The notes under the pieces are model-generated. The model saw only the letters and a program-made list of their open reading frames with translations. It was not told where the DNA came from and searched no databases. The translations under genes and the position numbers were made by a program. From NCBI GenBank assembly GCA_965221145.1, contig OZ244877.1, positions 3,596,001 to 3,660,000 on the forward strand: DNA of 64,000 nucleotides, in the 5' to 3' direction. Positions 17,490 to 26,270 of the stretch are shown here, in pieces. Source of the stretch: Bin5 sp965221145 (lineage in GTDB: Bacteria; Chloroflexota; Anaerolineae; Caldilineales; Caldilineaceae). Each line of letters begins with the position of its first letter. Within the stretch, counting starts at the first letter, position 1.

Positions 17490-18518
17490 TCAATCGCGGG
17501 GCAGCGGCAATTCGATTTTCGCACTTCCTTTCGTCTGCGAGATTAGAGCCGCCAGCATGATCTCCAGAGAGTTTCTGGCCCGATAGGGGGTTGAACTGCT
17601 GGGCGCGTCGTTCAGCACCATCTGCGCCAACTCCTGCACGGCAGGGATCAGGTTTGCGCCAAAAGGATCGATGTAGCCGCGTGCAGACGGCGGCACCGCT
17701 TCCTCAGGTCTGCCTTCGCGTTGCTCCGTCTTCCACGCGGTGCAGCCCTTATCGGTTAGCCAGTAGCGGCCATTTGGCCCTTGCAAGTCGTATTCAAACA
17801 GTTGCGGTGTCAGCTTGGCGCTGTTGACAATCCCGCGCACGCCGTTGGCAAATTCGATGATGATTGTGGAGCCTGGATCGTACTGCGGGTCTCTGCCACC
17901 CTTGCCGTCATAGACCGGGCCATAGTCCTCGAAACCCAGTTCGTGCGCGGCGATGACCCAGACCGGCTCGGCATTGGCGAAGAAGCAGACCCCGTCGATC
18001 AGATGGGTTCCGTTGCGAAAGAGCATAGAGCGGCGCCCGCCCATGTGTGCAACGATGCGCGTCAACCCACCGATCTCCCCGTCGAGGACGGCCTGCCGCA
18101 CGGCCTGATAGGAGGGAATCCAGCTGCGCGTATGGTCCACGGACATCTTGGTGCCGTTGGCCTCGATGGTCTCGATGATCCGATCGGCGTCCTTGATCGT
18201 CGTGGTCAGCGGCTTCTCACAGATGATGCCGCGGATACCTGCGTTCGAGGCGTCGCAGACCGGATCGGTGTGCAGGTGATCCGGCGTCGCCACCGTGATA
18301 ACATCCAAACCTTCCTTCTCGAACATCTCATGGTAGTCAGTGTACTGCTTGATGCTGCCAGGGGGGATTTCCGCCCGCTCATAAAAGCGTGGGAATACAT
18401 CGGGATTCAGGTCGCAGATAGCCACCAGTTCATATTCCGGCGCGCGTGCATAGGCATAGCCGTGGGAACCGCCCAGTCCGCCGCCAATGACGGCCGCGCG
18501 CAGCTTTTCTTCAGACAT
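17490..18518 (-). CDS. Gfo/Idh/MocA-family oxidoreductase
   Basis: A 342-residue dehydrogenase with a canonical nucleotide loop (VIGGGLGGSH, residues 10-19) and EKP at 101-103. AAGGAGTTACC precedes the ATG at 18518. The C-terminal domain carries GTHLIDGVCFFANAE, with the expected histidine. It heads the short operon with 16384-17478 and 15638-16363. Two consecutive dehydrogenases suggest sequential or reversible oxidation of a sugar or cyclitol. Confidence 0.9.
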   Translation of the reverse strand: MSEEKLRAAVIGGGLGGSHGYAYARAPEYELVAICDLNPDVFPRFYERAEIPPGSIKQYTDYHEMFEKEGLDVITVATPDHLHTDPVCDASNAGIRGIICEKPLTTTIKDADRIIETIEANGTKMSVDHTRSWIPSYQAVRQAVLDGEIGGLTRIVAHMGGRRSMLFRNGTHLIDGVCFFANAEPVWVIAAHELGFEDYGPVYDGKGGRDPQYDPGSTIIIEFANGVRGIVNSAKLTPQLFEYDLQGPNGRYWLTDKGCTAWKTEQREGRPEEAVPPSARGYIDPFGANLIPAVQELAQMVLNDAPSSSTPYRARNSLEIMLAALISQTKGSAKIELPLPRD

Positions 18519-18667
18519 GGTAACTCCTTATCGTGCTGTGTCCTTGCGTGTCGCCGGGGATGTCCCCTGGCTCCGGTGTTTGGGCGTCTGGCAGCAATCG
18601 GAGTGGAAGATGGTCTGCCACTGTCTCCCGATAACCTGCACGTGCGCTTTCAATAGGGATTTGTACG

Positions 18668-18766
18668 TCAGATCGATCGTTTCGACCGGGGATTGAGGGC
18701 GTCGTTCAGGCCGTCGCCCAAGAAGTTGATGCCCAGCGTGACGATGGCCAGGGTAAGCGCCGGCAC
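18668..18766 (-). pseudogene. C-terminal remnant of a DppC-like ABC permease
   Basis: About 32 codons on the minus strand read VPALTLAIVTLGINFLGDGL.DALNPR and stop at 18668. This matches the last membrane helix and GD.L.DA.DPR ending of DppC-type permeases (compare 11402). The sequence upstream is not permease-like, so the rest of the gene is gone. It shows that a second importer operon was deleted here. Confidence 0.75.
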
Positions 18767-18851
18767 AGCGCGTTTGGTCCATGCAAACGATGCTACAATG
18801 CCAAAATGTTGCTGCATTGTCAAAGTAGGCGGCTGCTGCGAACCGTTTGCT

Positions 18852-20060
18852 TCAGTGGCGGCGCCGAAACGCATCGGCCTGAACAACAGTCTTGTCCAGA
18901 TAGACGTCGGTATCCGCCGCGGAAAAGCGCGCCGGCGAAAAGGATGAAATGTCGACGCTCGGCGCTTCACCGGCGGCCAATTCAGCCAACAGCAGACCGG
19001 CCACTGGGCTGTAGGCAAAGCCGCCCGAATGGAAGGCCGCCCCCACCACCAGACCGGGCAGCTGCGGCAATGCGCCCAGGAGCGGCTCGCCGTCCAGCGA
19101 GAATGAGATCAGCCCGACCTGTTCACTTTCCCAGCGCGTGCCCGCCAGTTTGGGCACCAGCGGCGTCAGGTTGGCCGACAGGTGGGCGCGCACGCTCTCC
19201 GGCGCGGTGAGGACCGCCATGTGGTAGGTAAGGTCATCTACCCGCTCCTCTGGCCGATCCTCGGTTTCAGCGCCGGCCAGCAGGCGGGAATCGGTCGTTC
19301 CCAGACGTGCCGGGCGGATATAGCCGCCCTGGGGGTTGGCGTTGATGGCCGGAATCGCGGCGGCTTGCGCCAGTTCCGAGGTGACATAACGCTGGTGGAC
19401 AAACGATTTGATCGGCAGGCGCATCTCGCACTGTTCCATAAACGCCCGCGTCCACGCGTGTACAGTGCAGATCACCATGTCCGCGGCTTCAACGCCCATT
19501 GCCGTCTGCACGCCGACCACGCGGCCATTCTCGATCTGCAAGCCCTCTACGCGTGCGTTCTCGCGAATCTCCACGCCCAGATCGCGGCAGCGTCTGGTCA
19601 AGGCCGGGACGTACTCATGCGGTTCACTGTAACCGCCCTGGGCATCGAACAGACCGATCTGATCGGCCTCGGGCGTCAGATCGGGCCAGCGGCGGCGCAT
19701 CTCGTCTGCGTCGAGGATCTCGTAGGGGAAATTGAGGCGATCATACAGGGGGAGCAGTTCCTCGCGCTGCGGCCATGACGACGCATCGAAGAGGTTCAGG
19801 CAGCCGACGTTCTGGAAGCGGTAGCCGAACCGTTCCAGTTCAGCGGTCAACTCCCGGTAGAGACGCAAGCTGATCTGCCGTGCCAGCACGCCCGTCTCCG
19901 TCCACAGCAGCCCGGTTATGATCCCGCCGGCGCGGCTGCTGGAACCATCGCCAACCTGCCCCTTCTCCAGCAGTGTGACGTTCCCGGACTGTCTGCACGC
20001 CAACTGGTAGGCGGCATTCAGGCCAATTGCGCCGCCGCCGATAACGATGAATCTGGGCAT
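18852..20060 (-). CDS. FAD-dependent amine/D-amino-acid oxidase family (DAO) protein
   Basis: A 402-residue flavoenzyme. The FAD-binding dinucleotide fold VIGGGAIGLNAAYQLA is at residues 5-20, followed by the acidic LLEKG and the SSSRAGGI flavin-contact segment, and it ends with a HSGGFAYSPVAG region typical of glycine/sarcosine oxidases. It probably oxidises a secondary or primary amine to an imine with release of H2O2 or electron transfer. AGGAG lies about 15 bp before the ATG at 20060, which is far, so the start is only moderately sure. It is flanked downstream by a dead permease tail. Confidence 0.88.
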   Translation of the reverse strand: MPRFIVIGGGAIGLNAAYQLACRQSGNVTLLEKGQVGDGSSSRAGGIITGLLWTETGVLARQISLRLYRELTAELERFGYRFQNVGCLNLFDASSWPQREELLPLYDRLNFPYEILDADEMRRRWPDLTPEADQIGLFDAQGGYSEPHEYVPALTRRCRDLGVEIRENARVEGLQIENGRVVGVQTAMGVEAADMVICTVHAWTRAFMEQCEMRLPIKSFVHQRYVTSELAQAAAIPAINANPQGGYIRPARLGTTDSRLLAGAETEDRPEERVDDLTYHMAVLTAPESVRAHLSANLTPLVPKLAGTRWESEQVGLISFSLDGEPLLGALPQLPGLVVGAAFHSGGFAYSPVAGLLLAELAAGEAPSVDISSFSPARFSAADTDVYLDKTVVQADAFRRRH

Positions 20061-20325
20061 GGTACGGGCCTATGCTCCTGGTTGAGGAAAGGTCGCTGAG
20101 GTTTGGAAGGCTCCTGAAATGCGGCATCAGGGTAACATGATTTGACCGCCCAGCCAAAGGGCGTCGGTTCCGATCCCTTGAGCCGATAATCGCATTGGCT
20201 GTTTCGCCGAGATTTTCCAGGAATTGTCAGATGCGTGCAAATTCCGTAAAATACTATGCACCGATCCCGCGTCTGGCAAGACAGGGCCCTGCTGACCTTT
20301 ACTGCCCTACGAACAGAGCAAACAA
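20061..20325. other. Divergent intergenic region
   Basis: 265 bp between the minus-strand FAD oxidase and the plus-strand nuclease-like gene. I see no gene here and no convincing promoter hexamers. Confidence 0.4.
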
Positions 20326-21048
20326 TTGAGCAACTATGTTGTCAGCGCCTCCAGAGCCAAAGTCTGGAAAAGGCCGGAGGACCATCCGCTACTGAAACAC
20401 ACCGACCTCACGCACCCGGCGTTGCGCGTCAAGTTGACCGAGACGTTCCCGCCGCGAATAGCGGACGGCTTGCCAAAGATCCTTAGCGAGAACTCCGAGG
20501 ACGCCCGCACCTGGTACTACTTCAGCCCCTTGCTCAATGACGCGCCGCAGAGGAGCAGGGTCCTGACCCATCTCCTGCGCCAGTCGTTTGTTGACTCGCT
20601 GCCGCCTCTCGCATTCAAGGCGATCCCGTCTGCCAAACTGGAGTTCTGGCCGAAACTCGCGCCACCTCCAAGCCGCCCACAAGTGGAGGGGGCGTCGGAG
20701 CCGGATTTGTTGATCAAGCTGGGGGAAAGCGCGGTTGTACTGGTGGAGGCCAAGTGTCACTCGGGCGTTAGTGAATTCACGACCTTTGACCGTGATCGCG
20801 ACCAGGTGATTCGCCTGATCGACGTCGGCTCATGGTACGCCCGCCAGGAGGGGTACGATTGCTGCTGCGTGCTCGTGTTGCAGTATGGCGACGCCCAGAT
20901 CAACGCCCGGAAGATCGTCAACCGCTATGCCTACAGACCGGAGGCGATTCAGAAGGCTCTGCCCTATCGCGATGACTTGACCGAGGCCGACTTTGACCGG
21001 CTGGCGCGGGCGCTGGCGTACATGCGCTGGCCGAATCCGTTGAATTGA
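20326..21048 (+). CDS. PD-(D/E)XK nuclease-like protein of unknown function (array member 1)
   Basis: This 240-residue protein is not assigned to a named family. Residues around 125-148 read EPDLLIKLGESAVVLVEAK (split), an acidic residue followed about 14 residues later by E-A-K. This is the classical PD-(D/E)XK catalytic pattern (Asp, then Glu-x-Lys). A preceding region rich in charged helices (RTWYYFSPLLND) is typical of restriction-like folds. The only initiator near the conserved part is TTG at 20326, so the start is uncertain. It is first of three such genes on one strand; a defence role is inferred from that clustering. Confidence 0.6.
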   Translation: MSNYVVSASRAKVWKRPEDHPLLKHTDLTHPALRVKLTETFPPRIADGLPKILSENSEDARTWYYFSPLLNDAPQRSRVLTHLLRQSFVDSLPPLAFKAIPSAKLEFWPKLAPPPSRPQVEGASEPDLLIKLGESAVVLVEAKCHSGVSEFTTFDRDRDQVIRLIDVGSWYARQEGYDCCCVLVLQYGDAQINARKIVNRYAYRPEAIQKALPYRDDLTEADFDRLARALAYMRWPNPLN

Positions 21049-21155
21049 TGGGAATTGGTGGAACGTATTACCTACGCAGAGATAGTCATGCCGCAACTCA
21101 ACCAAAGGCTCTGGTTGTACTATTTGCCCAAACACATATACTGGGAGAAAGTGCC

Positions 21156-21775
21156 ATGGCACGGATAAAGCAGAAGCGTGCAAAAAAAGGAAGTAAGATG
21201 TGGCTTCAGTTGGCGGTCAACGAATGTTCGGACCTCTTTAGCGAACTGATTGCCCAACGCTTGCATCCGAAACCTTCGATTATGGAGTTGTTTTCGCCTT
21301 TAAGATGTGATGACTACGCCGAATATAGCGATCAGGATTTCATTGATCTTCTTGAGTTGGAACTTAAGAGCCGTCCCCTGGATAAATTCTGGCCCAAGGG
21401 CGGGCCCAACTGGGATGCGCTGGCCAAGACTGACAGATGCCAAGTATTACTGGTAGAAGCAAAAGCACATATCGATGAGATGAAGAGGCCGGGGAGCAGC
21501 GCAAAGGACTGTGAGTCGATTGGTCGAAGTATCCCCACTATCAGTACGCCAACCGCCTAGCCCACTTGTACCTCTTGGCCGAACTGAATGGCATTGATGC
21601 CTATCTACTGATGATTTACTTTCTTAACGATGAACACAAAAAAAGTCCGAAATGCATAACGACTTGGGAAGACGCTATCCAAAGACAGTATGCAGATATG
21701 GGCCTGCCCCAAGGCCACCGGCTGTCAGACCGGATCATTAACCTCTATTTGGATGTTCGCGAATTGGGAGTTTGA
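21156..21775 (+). pseudogene. PD-(D/E)XK nuclease-like gene with a frameshift (array member 2)
   Basis: The first half starts at ATG 21156 after GGGAGAAAGTGCC and carries FWPKGGPNWDAL...VLLVEAKAHIDEM: Asp plus Glu-Ala-Lys of a PD-(D/E)XK core. The frame ends at 21560, but the reading one frame over continues the protein from about 21512 as WSKYPHYQYANRLAHLYLLAELNGIDA and runs to TGA at 21775. One base is gained or lost near 21510. Whether this is a true mutation or a sequencing error cannot be told here. The catalytic motif lies before the shift. It ends 3 bp before the next gene. Confidence 0.65.
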
Positions 21776-21778
21776 GAT

Positions 21779-22531
21779 ATGCCCAGCTTATTCGATGGCA
21801 CCTGCGGAATCGAAGACCCGAATGAGATATTTGACCTGATGGAAGCCAAATATCCTGGCAAACCTTGCTCCAAATCAAAGCTACTCTGGAAGCTGCGGCG
21901 CAAATGCGGAATCTCCTTTCATAACCCATCGTCTGAAAAGCTTCTTGAGAAAGCCGTAGCCAATTTGGCGGCACATGGTCACATGCCTGAATGGTATAAC
22001 CAATGTCCGGTCGCCTCTGGAATTGTCGGTTCTCACAGCAACAGGAAAAACGCCGTTGATCTTGTGCATTGGTCCGAATCGAGCGGATGTGCGCGTTTGA
22101 TCGAGTTGAAATGGAAGAGTGATGACCCGCGTTACGCACTGCGGGAAATTCTCAGATATGGAGTCGCGTACATCTTTTGCCGAGTCCATAGAATGAAATT
22201 GCCCCTTCAAGGAAAGTATTATCGGCCTCTGATGGCTGTCCACAGAATCGCGCTGGAAGTCGTCGCGCCTCGCGAATTCTATAGACGTGATAATCTGAAT
22301 AATCTCTATGCAAGTGTAGGCAATTCCGTTGACGAGTTCGCTCGGTCCAAGACCGGCGGAACGTTGTCGATGTCGTTGAATGCGTTTGCATTCCCCGAGG
22401 AGTTCAACCAAGTCCCGTTCAAGTACGGGCAAGATGTCAAGGAGAAATGCGATACCTTTGAATTGAGCGATGAGGGCCGTATGGTCCGCGATGCGTTTGC
22501 GGGGCTAACTCCAGTCTGGTCCGATTCGTAA
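21779..22531 (+). CDS. PD-(D/E)XK nuclease-like protein of unknown function (array member 3)
   Basis: A 250-residue protein. Around residues 97-118, NAVDLVHWSESSGCARLIELKW gives Asp, a spacer, and Glu-Leu-Lys, again a PD-(D/E)XK-like core; the following DDPRYALREILRYG helix fits the nuclease alpha helix. It starts at ATG 21779 after GGGAGTTTGAG. The C-terminal 60 residues (TLSMSLNAFAFPEEF ... RMVRDAFAGL) occur a second time, diverged, at 22961-23134. Base composition is AT-richer than the metabolic genes around it. No known system is recognised. Confidence 0.6.
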   Translation: MPSLFDGTCGIEDPNEIFDLMEAKYPGKPCSKSKLLWKLRRKCGISFHNPSSEKLLEKAVANLAAHGHMPEWYNQCPVASGIVGSHSNRKNAVDLVHWSESSGCARLIELKWKSDDPRYALREILRYGVAYIFCRVHRMKLPLQGKYYRPLMAVHRIALEVVAPREFYRRDNLNNLYASVGNSVDEFARSKTGGTLSMSLNAFAFPEEFNQVPFKYGQDVKEKCDTFELSDEGRMVRDAFAGLTPVWSDS

Positions 22532-22571
22532 AACATGGGGAGGTAACCACTACCCGTCGAAGGAGCGAAAT

Positions 22572-22826
22572 ATGAGTGCCGAAGCGGAATGGATGTCACG
22601 TGTTGAAACGCAGGTTGAAGGTCTTAAGGAAGAGACAAACAAATTGCGGGTGGTGCAGTTGGACCTAGTGAAAGAAACATCCGAATTACGGGGGGCGTAC
22701 GACCACTTGGCTACGAAAGAGGATGTGGCTGAATCCACTTTGACACAAGTCAAGTGGCTGATTGGAGTAGTGGCCGTGCCGACTGTGATCACTTTGATCA
22801 ATATGATAATCCAGCTCACAGGCTAA
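22572..22826 (+). CDS. Small coiled-coil protein with C-terminal membrane anchor
   Basis: An 84-residue protein with an excellent ribosome site (AAGGAGCGAAAT before ATG 22572). Residues about 9-45 form heptads rich in E/L/V/K (RVETQVEGLKEETNKLRVVQLDLV), then HLATKEDVAEST, and one membrane segment at about 63-82 (WLIGVVAVPTVITLINMIIQL). Similar small proteins occur in phage and plasmid regions. In this place it may tether or regulate the adjacent nuclease-like proteins, which is speculation. Confidence 0.65.
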   Translation: MSAEAEWMSRVETQVEGLKEETNKLRVVQLDLVKETSELRGAYDHLATKEDVAESTLTQVKWLIGVVAVPTVITLINMIIQLTG

Positions 22827-22960
22827 GCTCCCAGGGGGCGCAATAGAGCGTAAAGGACGGCGAAAGCGGCAAACAGAACGCAATCACACCGGCTGATAAG
22901 TGGGTATAGGTCTTATGCTAGGTCTCGTTGACGTTTGTTGTATTCTGTCAGATCGCCGAC

Positions 22961-23134
22961 AATAGAACGTTGTCAATGTCCTCAAGTGCGCTTGCTTTTT
23001 CAGAGGAGTTCGACAGGATACCGTTTGAAAACGGGCAAGATGTCAGGGAGAAACGCTTCACTGAAGAGTTGACCAATGAAGGCCGGATGGTACGGGATGC
23101 GTTCGACGGGCTGTCTCCAGCGTGGCCCGAATAG
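22961..23134 (+). pseudogene. Duplicated C-terminal fragment of the 21779-22531 gene
   Basis: The frame reading RTLSMSSSALAFSEEFDRIPF, GQDVREK and EGRMVRDAFDGLSPAWPE aligns along its whole length with the tail of the gene ending at 22531. The preceding 130 bp do not resemble that gene, and no ribosome site is visible. It looks like the leftover of a lost paralogue, so the array probably once held another copy. Confidence 0.65.
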
Positions 23135-23157
23135 GAAAGATGAAGGGAGCGACAAGG

Positions 23158-24231
23158 ATGAACCCACGCGTCGGACTGATTGGATACGGTGGATGGGCGA
23201 GGATGGCCTACGTGCCCGCGCTGCGGCGGGACGGGCGCGCCCGCATTGTCTCGGCGGCCGCGCCCAGCGCAGCCACACAGCAGCGCATCCGCGCCGAACT
23301 CGGTGACGACGTGGCCGTGTTCGCCAACGCCGCGGAACTGTTGAGCGGCCCGCCCGTTGACGCCGTCTTCATCGCCGTGCCCGACGCCGTACATGAGGAG
23401 GTGCTCACGGCCGCGCTCGACGCCGGCGTGGCGATCTTCTATGAGCCGCCCATGGCGAATGAGCGGCAGCGTATCCGGCCCATGCTGACTCGTCTGCTGG
23501 AGGCCCGCCAAGTGACCCACGCCGACCTCGAAATCGGCTTCATTCCTGTCTTCGTCGAGGCGGCCCGGCGCGTGCAGAGCGGCATCCTCGGACAAGTGCG
23601 CTCGGCCCGAATCCATCTGCAATCAAACTGGGGCGCGAACTCGGCATCCGATCTCAGTAGGCTCAACCATCTTGCCCCCTGGTACGTGGATGCTCTCAAC
23701 CGCATACTCGGCGCGACGCCCACGCGCGTGCTTGTCCTTGAAGGCGACGGACTGCCCGGCCGCGCACAGCCCCAAAGTCAGGGCCTTTTCGACTACGGCG
23801 GCGTTTGGGGCACAGTGCAGGTCAATCTCGGCAGCGTCGTCGAACTGGAGACAACCATCGAAGTCAGCGGCGACGACGGCGACCTGTGGGTAGACATCTT
23901 TTCGGGCGAACTGCGCCAGCGCACGCGCCAGCAGAGCGACTGGTCAATCGAATTCGTGCCGGATACTGAGCCGCGCGCCGGCTGGCCCGGCATGCACGAA
24001 TGCGTCACCGCCTTCCTCGACGCCGTCGCCGGCGCTCCGCTCCTTGGAGCAACTCCTGCCTCCTCCGATGTTGCTATACTCAGAGAAACGCTTGGCGCCG
24101 GGCCGCTTGCGGCGGAAGCGCCCGCCGTCGCCCAGCTCCACCTGATCGGCCTGGCGGCGGAGGCTTCCAAAGACAGCGGCGGCTGGGCTGGGATCGAGGA
24201 CATCAGCGCGCTGCGAACAGACCAGAGCTAA
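23158..24231 (+). CDS. Gfo/Idh/MocA-family protein lacking the catalytic lysine
   Basis: A 357-residue protein. The nucleotide loop IGYGGWARMAY (8-18) is clear. The family EKP motif reads YEPP (95-98), with Pro in place of the catalytic Lys, so dehydrogenase activity is doubtful. The C-terminal domain has DLSRLNHLAPWYVDAL. I chose the ATG at 23158 because GGGAG lies 8 bp upstream; the frame opens at 23122. It may bind NAD without turnover or act as a regulator. It is isolated between the nuclease array and a convergent dioxygenase. Confidence 0.8.
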   Translation: MNPRVGLIGYGGWARMAYVPALRRDGRARIVSAAAPSAATQQRIRAELGDDVAVFANAAELLSGPPVDAVFIAVPDAVHEEVLTAALDAGVAIFYEPPMANERQRIRPMLTRLLEARQVTHADLEIGFIPVFVEAARRVQSGILGQVRSARIHLQSNWGANSASDLSRLNHLAPWYVDALNRILGATPTRVLVLEGDGLPGRAQPQSQGLFDYGGVWGTVQVNLGSVVELETTIEVSGDDGDLWVDIFSGELRQRTRQQSDWSIEFVPDTEPRAGWPGMHECVTAFLDAVAGAPLLGATPASSDVAILRETLGAGPLAAEAPAVAQLHLIGLAAEASKDSGGWAGIEDISALRTDQS

Positions 24232-24260
24232 CCGCAACGGCGCGCCAACCTTGCGCACGA

Positions 24261-24321
24261 AATACGCAATACGAATTACGCAATTCAGCCAATCGGGCGT
24301 TACCAATGTGATCGCACGTTA
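24261..24321 (+). repeat. Partial, diverged copy (E) of the 140-bp dispersed repeat
   Basis: AATACGCAATACGAATTACG, then CAATTCAG and CCAATGTGATCGCACGTTAC, match the right half of repeat copy A (48661-48798). It overlaps the stop codon of the PhyH gene, so it forms part of that gene's 3' end. Confidence 0.5.
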
Positions 24322-25179
24322 CCCGCGCGACGGCTCCGTCATCGTCTCCTTCGCCTTGCGCACCGCCTCGGGCAGATGCGAATAGTTGGCAAGAACCTGG
24401 CGCAGATGCACCATCCTCTTGGGCGTCGCCGAGCGCAACATCGCTTCGCCATAAGGCTCTTCTACCCAGAAACGCGCAAAGCCTGAAATCTCGTTGCGCA
24501 GCAAGTGCAACTCGTCGTCGGCGAAGTGGTACGTGCAGTTGATGGTGAACATCCGGCGCCGATTGCTGCCGCGCCACGCGCTGTGCTTTGTGTTCTGGTT
24601 AAAGACAACCACGTCGCCGGGATTGCTTTCCATCGCCTTGGCCGGAATGTCGCTGCCGTGGACGCCCAGTGTCTCGGGCGCAGTACTCAGACTCTCTTGC
24701 AACGCGTCGGCGTAGCGGTCGCCGTATTGGTGGCTGCCAGGGATCAAACGCAGCGCGCCGGAGTCCCCCGTAACCGGGTCGAGATATAAGGCAATCTTGT
24801 AGTAGAGCCGCGGCGGCATGCCCCGCATCTTGCCGCTCCAGTCGGTATCCGAGTGCCAGCGCGTATCGCCCACGTAGAAGTTGCCGTCGCTGCCCAGGTA
24901 GTTGTAATCCTCACCCAAAAGGCTGATGAGGATGCCGTCAATGCGGGGATCATCGAGAAGCGACGACAGCAGTTCACTCTGATCGATAAAGGGCACGATG
25001 CAGGAGCGGGCCGTGCCATCGTGGTGCTTGCCGTCGTGCCCGCCGCCGTGCGCGGCAAAGACAGCCTCGAATTCTTCGATGATCTCGTCGATGCGGTCGC
25101 TCAACAGGCCCGGAAATTGCAGATAGCCGAACAAGCCCATGAATGCGTGCTGCTGCTGAGTCAGTCGAAAGTCGCTCAT
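24319..25179 (-). CDS. Phytanoyl-CoA dioxygenase (PhyH)-family Fe(II)/2-oxoglutarate oxygenase
   Basis: A 286-residue cupin-fold oxygenase. The iron ligands are visible as RWHSDTDW (His109, Asp111) and the distal histidine in NTKHSAWRG (His199). The PGSHQYGDRY motif is typical of PhyH enzymes acting on small amines, fatty acids or halogenated and phosphonate compounds. The ATG at 25179 follows GGGGGGAACT. The next gene upstream on the same strand (luciferase-like) starts 117 bp away. Substrate unknown. Confidence 0.88.
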   Translation of the reverse strand: MSDFRLTQQQHAFMGLFGYLQFPGLLSDRIDEIIEEFEAVFAAHGGGHDGKHHDGTARSCIVPFIDQSELLSSLLDDPRIDGILISLLGEDYNYLGSDGNFYVGDTRWHSDTDWSGKMRGMPPRLYYKIALYLDPVTGDSGALRLIPGSHQYGDRYADALQESLSTAPETLGVHGSDIPAKAMESNPGDVVVFNQNTKHSAWRGSNRRRMFTINCTYHFADDELHLLRNEISGFARFWVEEPYGEAMLRSATPKRMVHLRQVLANYSHLPEAVRKAKETMTEPSRG

Positions 25180-25295
25180 AGTTCCCCCCTGTTTGTCTGG
25201 CAGATCCCGTTAAAAATCAAGCGTTCCGGCGCCGACTACTGAACCACGTCGGCGCCTCGCTATACGAAACACGCAATGCAGTGCCACACCTATTC

Positions 25296-26165
25296 CTACG
25301 TCGTCTGATAAACCGGAAAGACCTCGGACGCGATCGTCTCCAACTGTTCCTGGATGGCGCCAGCCGTCGGCGTGGTACAAAAGTCGAACAGTATATGCTC
25401 GACGCCGGCCTCCGCGTAACGACCGATTCTGTCGATGATCGCCGAAATCGGCCCGCAGATCGTCGTTACTTCCGCGTCGGCCTGTTCACCGATCTCGGCG
25501 CGGGCATGGAAGATGACCGTCTTCGGCCTGCCATGAGACCACGCCCGCAGTTTGGCGACACCGGCGGCGACCTCGTCCGGCTCGATCTGGATCGGCTGCC
25601 AACCATCGCCGCGCGTCGCCGCACGGCGGATAGCCGCGTCGCTCAGTCCGCCAATCGAGAGCGGCGGGCCGCCCATTTGCACCGGTTTCGGCTCAAACGC
25701 GCTCTGCTCGAAGTTGATCCACTCACCCTTGAATGACGGCGGTTCCTCGCTCCACAAGACGCGCATCACATCCATCCACTCGTCCATGATGCGCCCTCGC
25801 TGGCTGAAGTCGGTACGTAGAAAGCGGTACTCGTCATCCATCCATCCGACGCCGATCCCCAGAATCAGTCGGCCATTCGAATACTGGTCGACCGCGGCCG
25901 CCTGCTTGGCTGCCAGGATCGGATCGCGCTGCGGCAGCACAAGCACGGTTGTGCCCAGGGTGACCCGCTCGGTGATGGCAGCCACATAGCCCAAAGTGAC
26001 GAAGGTCTCGATCATACAGAAGTCGCTGTACCTCTCATGCACAAGCACATGATCGGCGGCCCACAGCGAATCGAAACCGGCCTGCTCCGCGGCCCGCGCC
26101 ACCTGCGTGACGGAATCCGCTGATTTCGCTGGCCCGTGGCTGGGTAGAAAGACGCCAAATTTCAT
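25296..26165 (-). CDS. Luciferase-like (LLM class) flavin/F420-dependent oxidoreductase
   Basis: This 289-residue TIM-barrel monooxygenase starts MKFGVFLPSHGP and carries SLWAADHVL, LGTTVLVLPQRDPI and LGIGVGWMDDEY, all hallmarks of the TIGR03619-like F420/FMN branch. Two adjacent ATGs (26168 and 26165) follow GGAGGAAC; the second has the better spacing. It oxidises or reduces an organic substrate with reduced flavin or F420; which is unknown. It lies between the PhyH gene and the sulfatase on the same strand. Confidence 0.9.
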   Translation of the reverse strand: MKFGVFLPSHGPAKSADSVTQVARAAEQAGFDSLWAADHVLVHERYSDFCMIETFVTLGYVAAITERVTLGTTVLVLPQRDPILAAKQAAAVDQYSNGRLILGIGVGWMDDEYRFLRTDFSQRGRIMDEWMDVMRVLWSEEPPSFKGEWINFEQSAFEPKPVQMGGPPLSIGGLSDAAIRRAATRGDGWQPIQIEPDEVAAGVAKLRAWSHGRPKTVIFHARAEIGEQADAEVTTICGPISAIIDRIGRYAEAGVEHILFDFCTTPTAGAIQEQLETIASEVFPVYQTT

Positions 26166-26270
26166 CATGTTCCTCCATTCGTCATCAGTTCGAGAGCGCC
26201 CCGTTCGTCCTGTCGCAGAAATGCTGCCATCAAGCATAACAGTTGTGCCATGGTGCGTCCACCGCAGGAA

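Noticed and set aside
22572..22826. Phage holin
   Set aside because: One membrane span preceded by a coiled coil, no lysis genes nearby.
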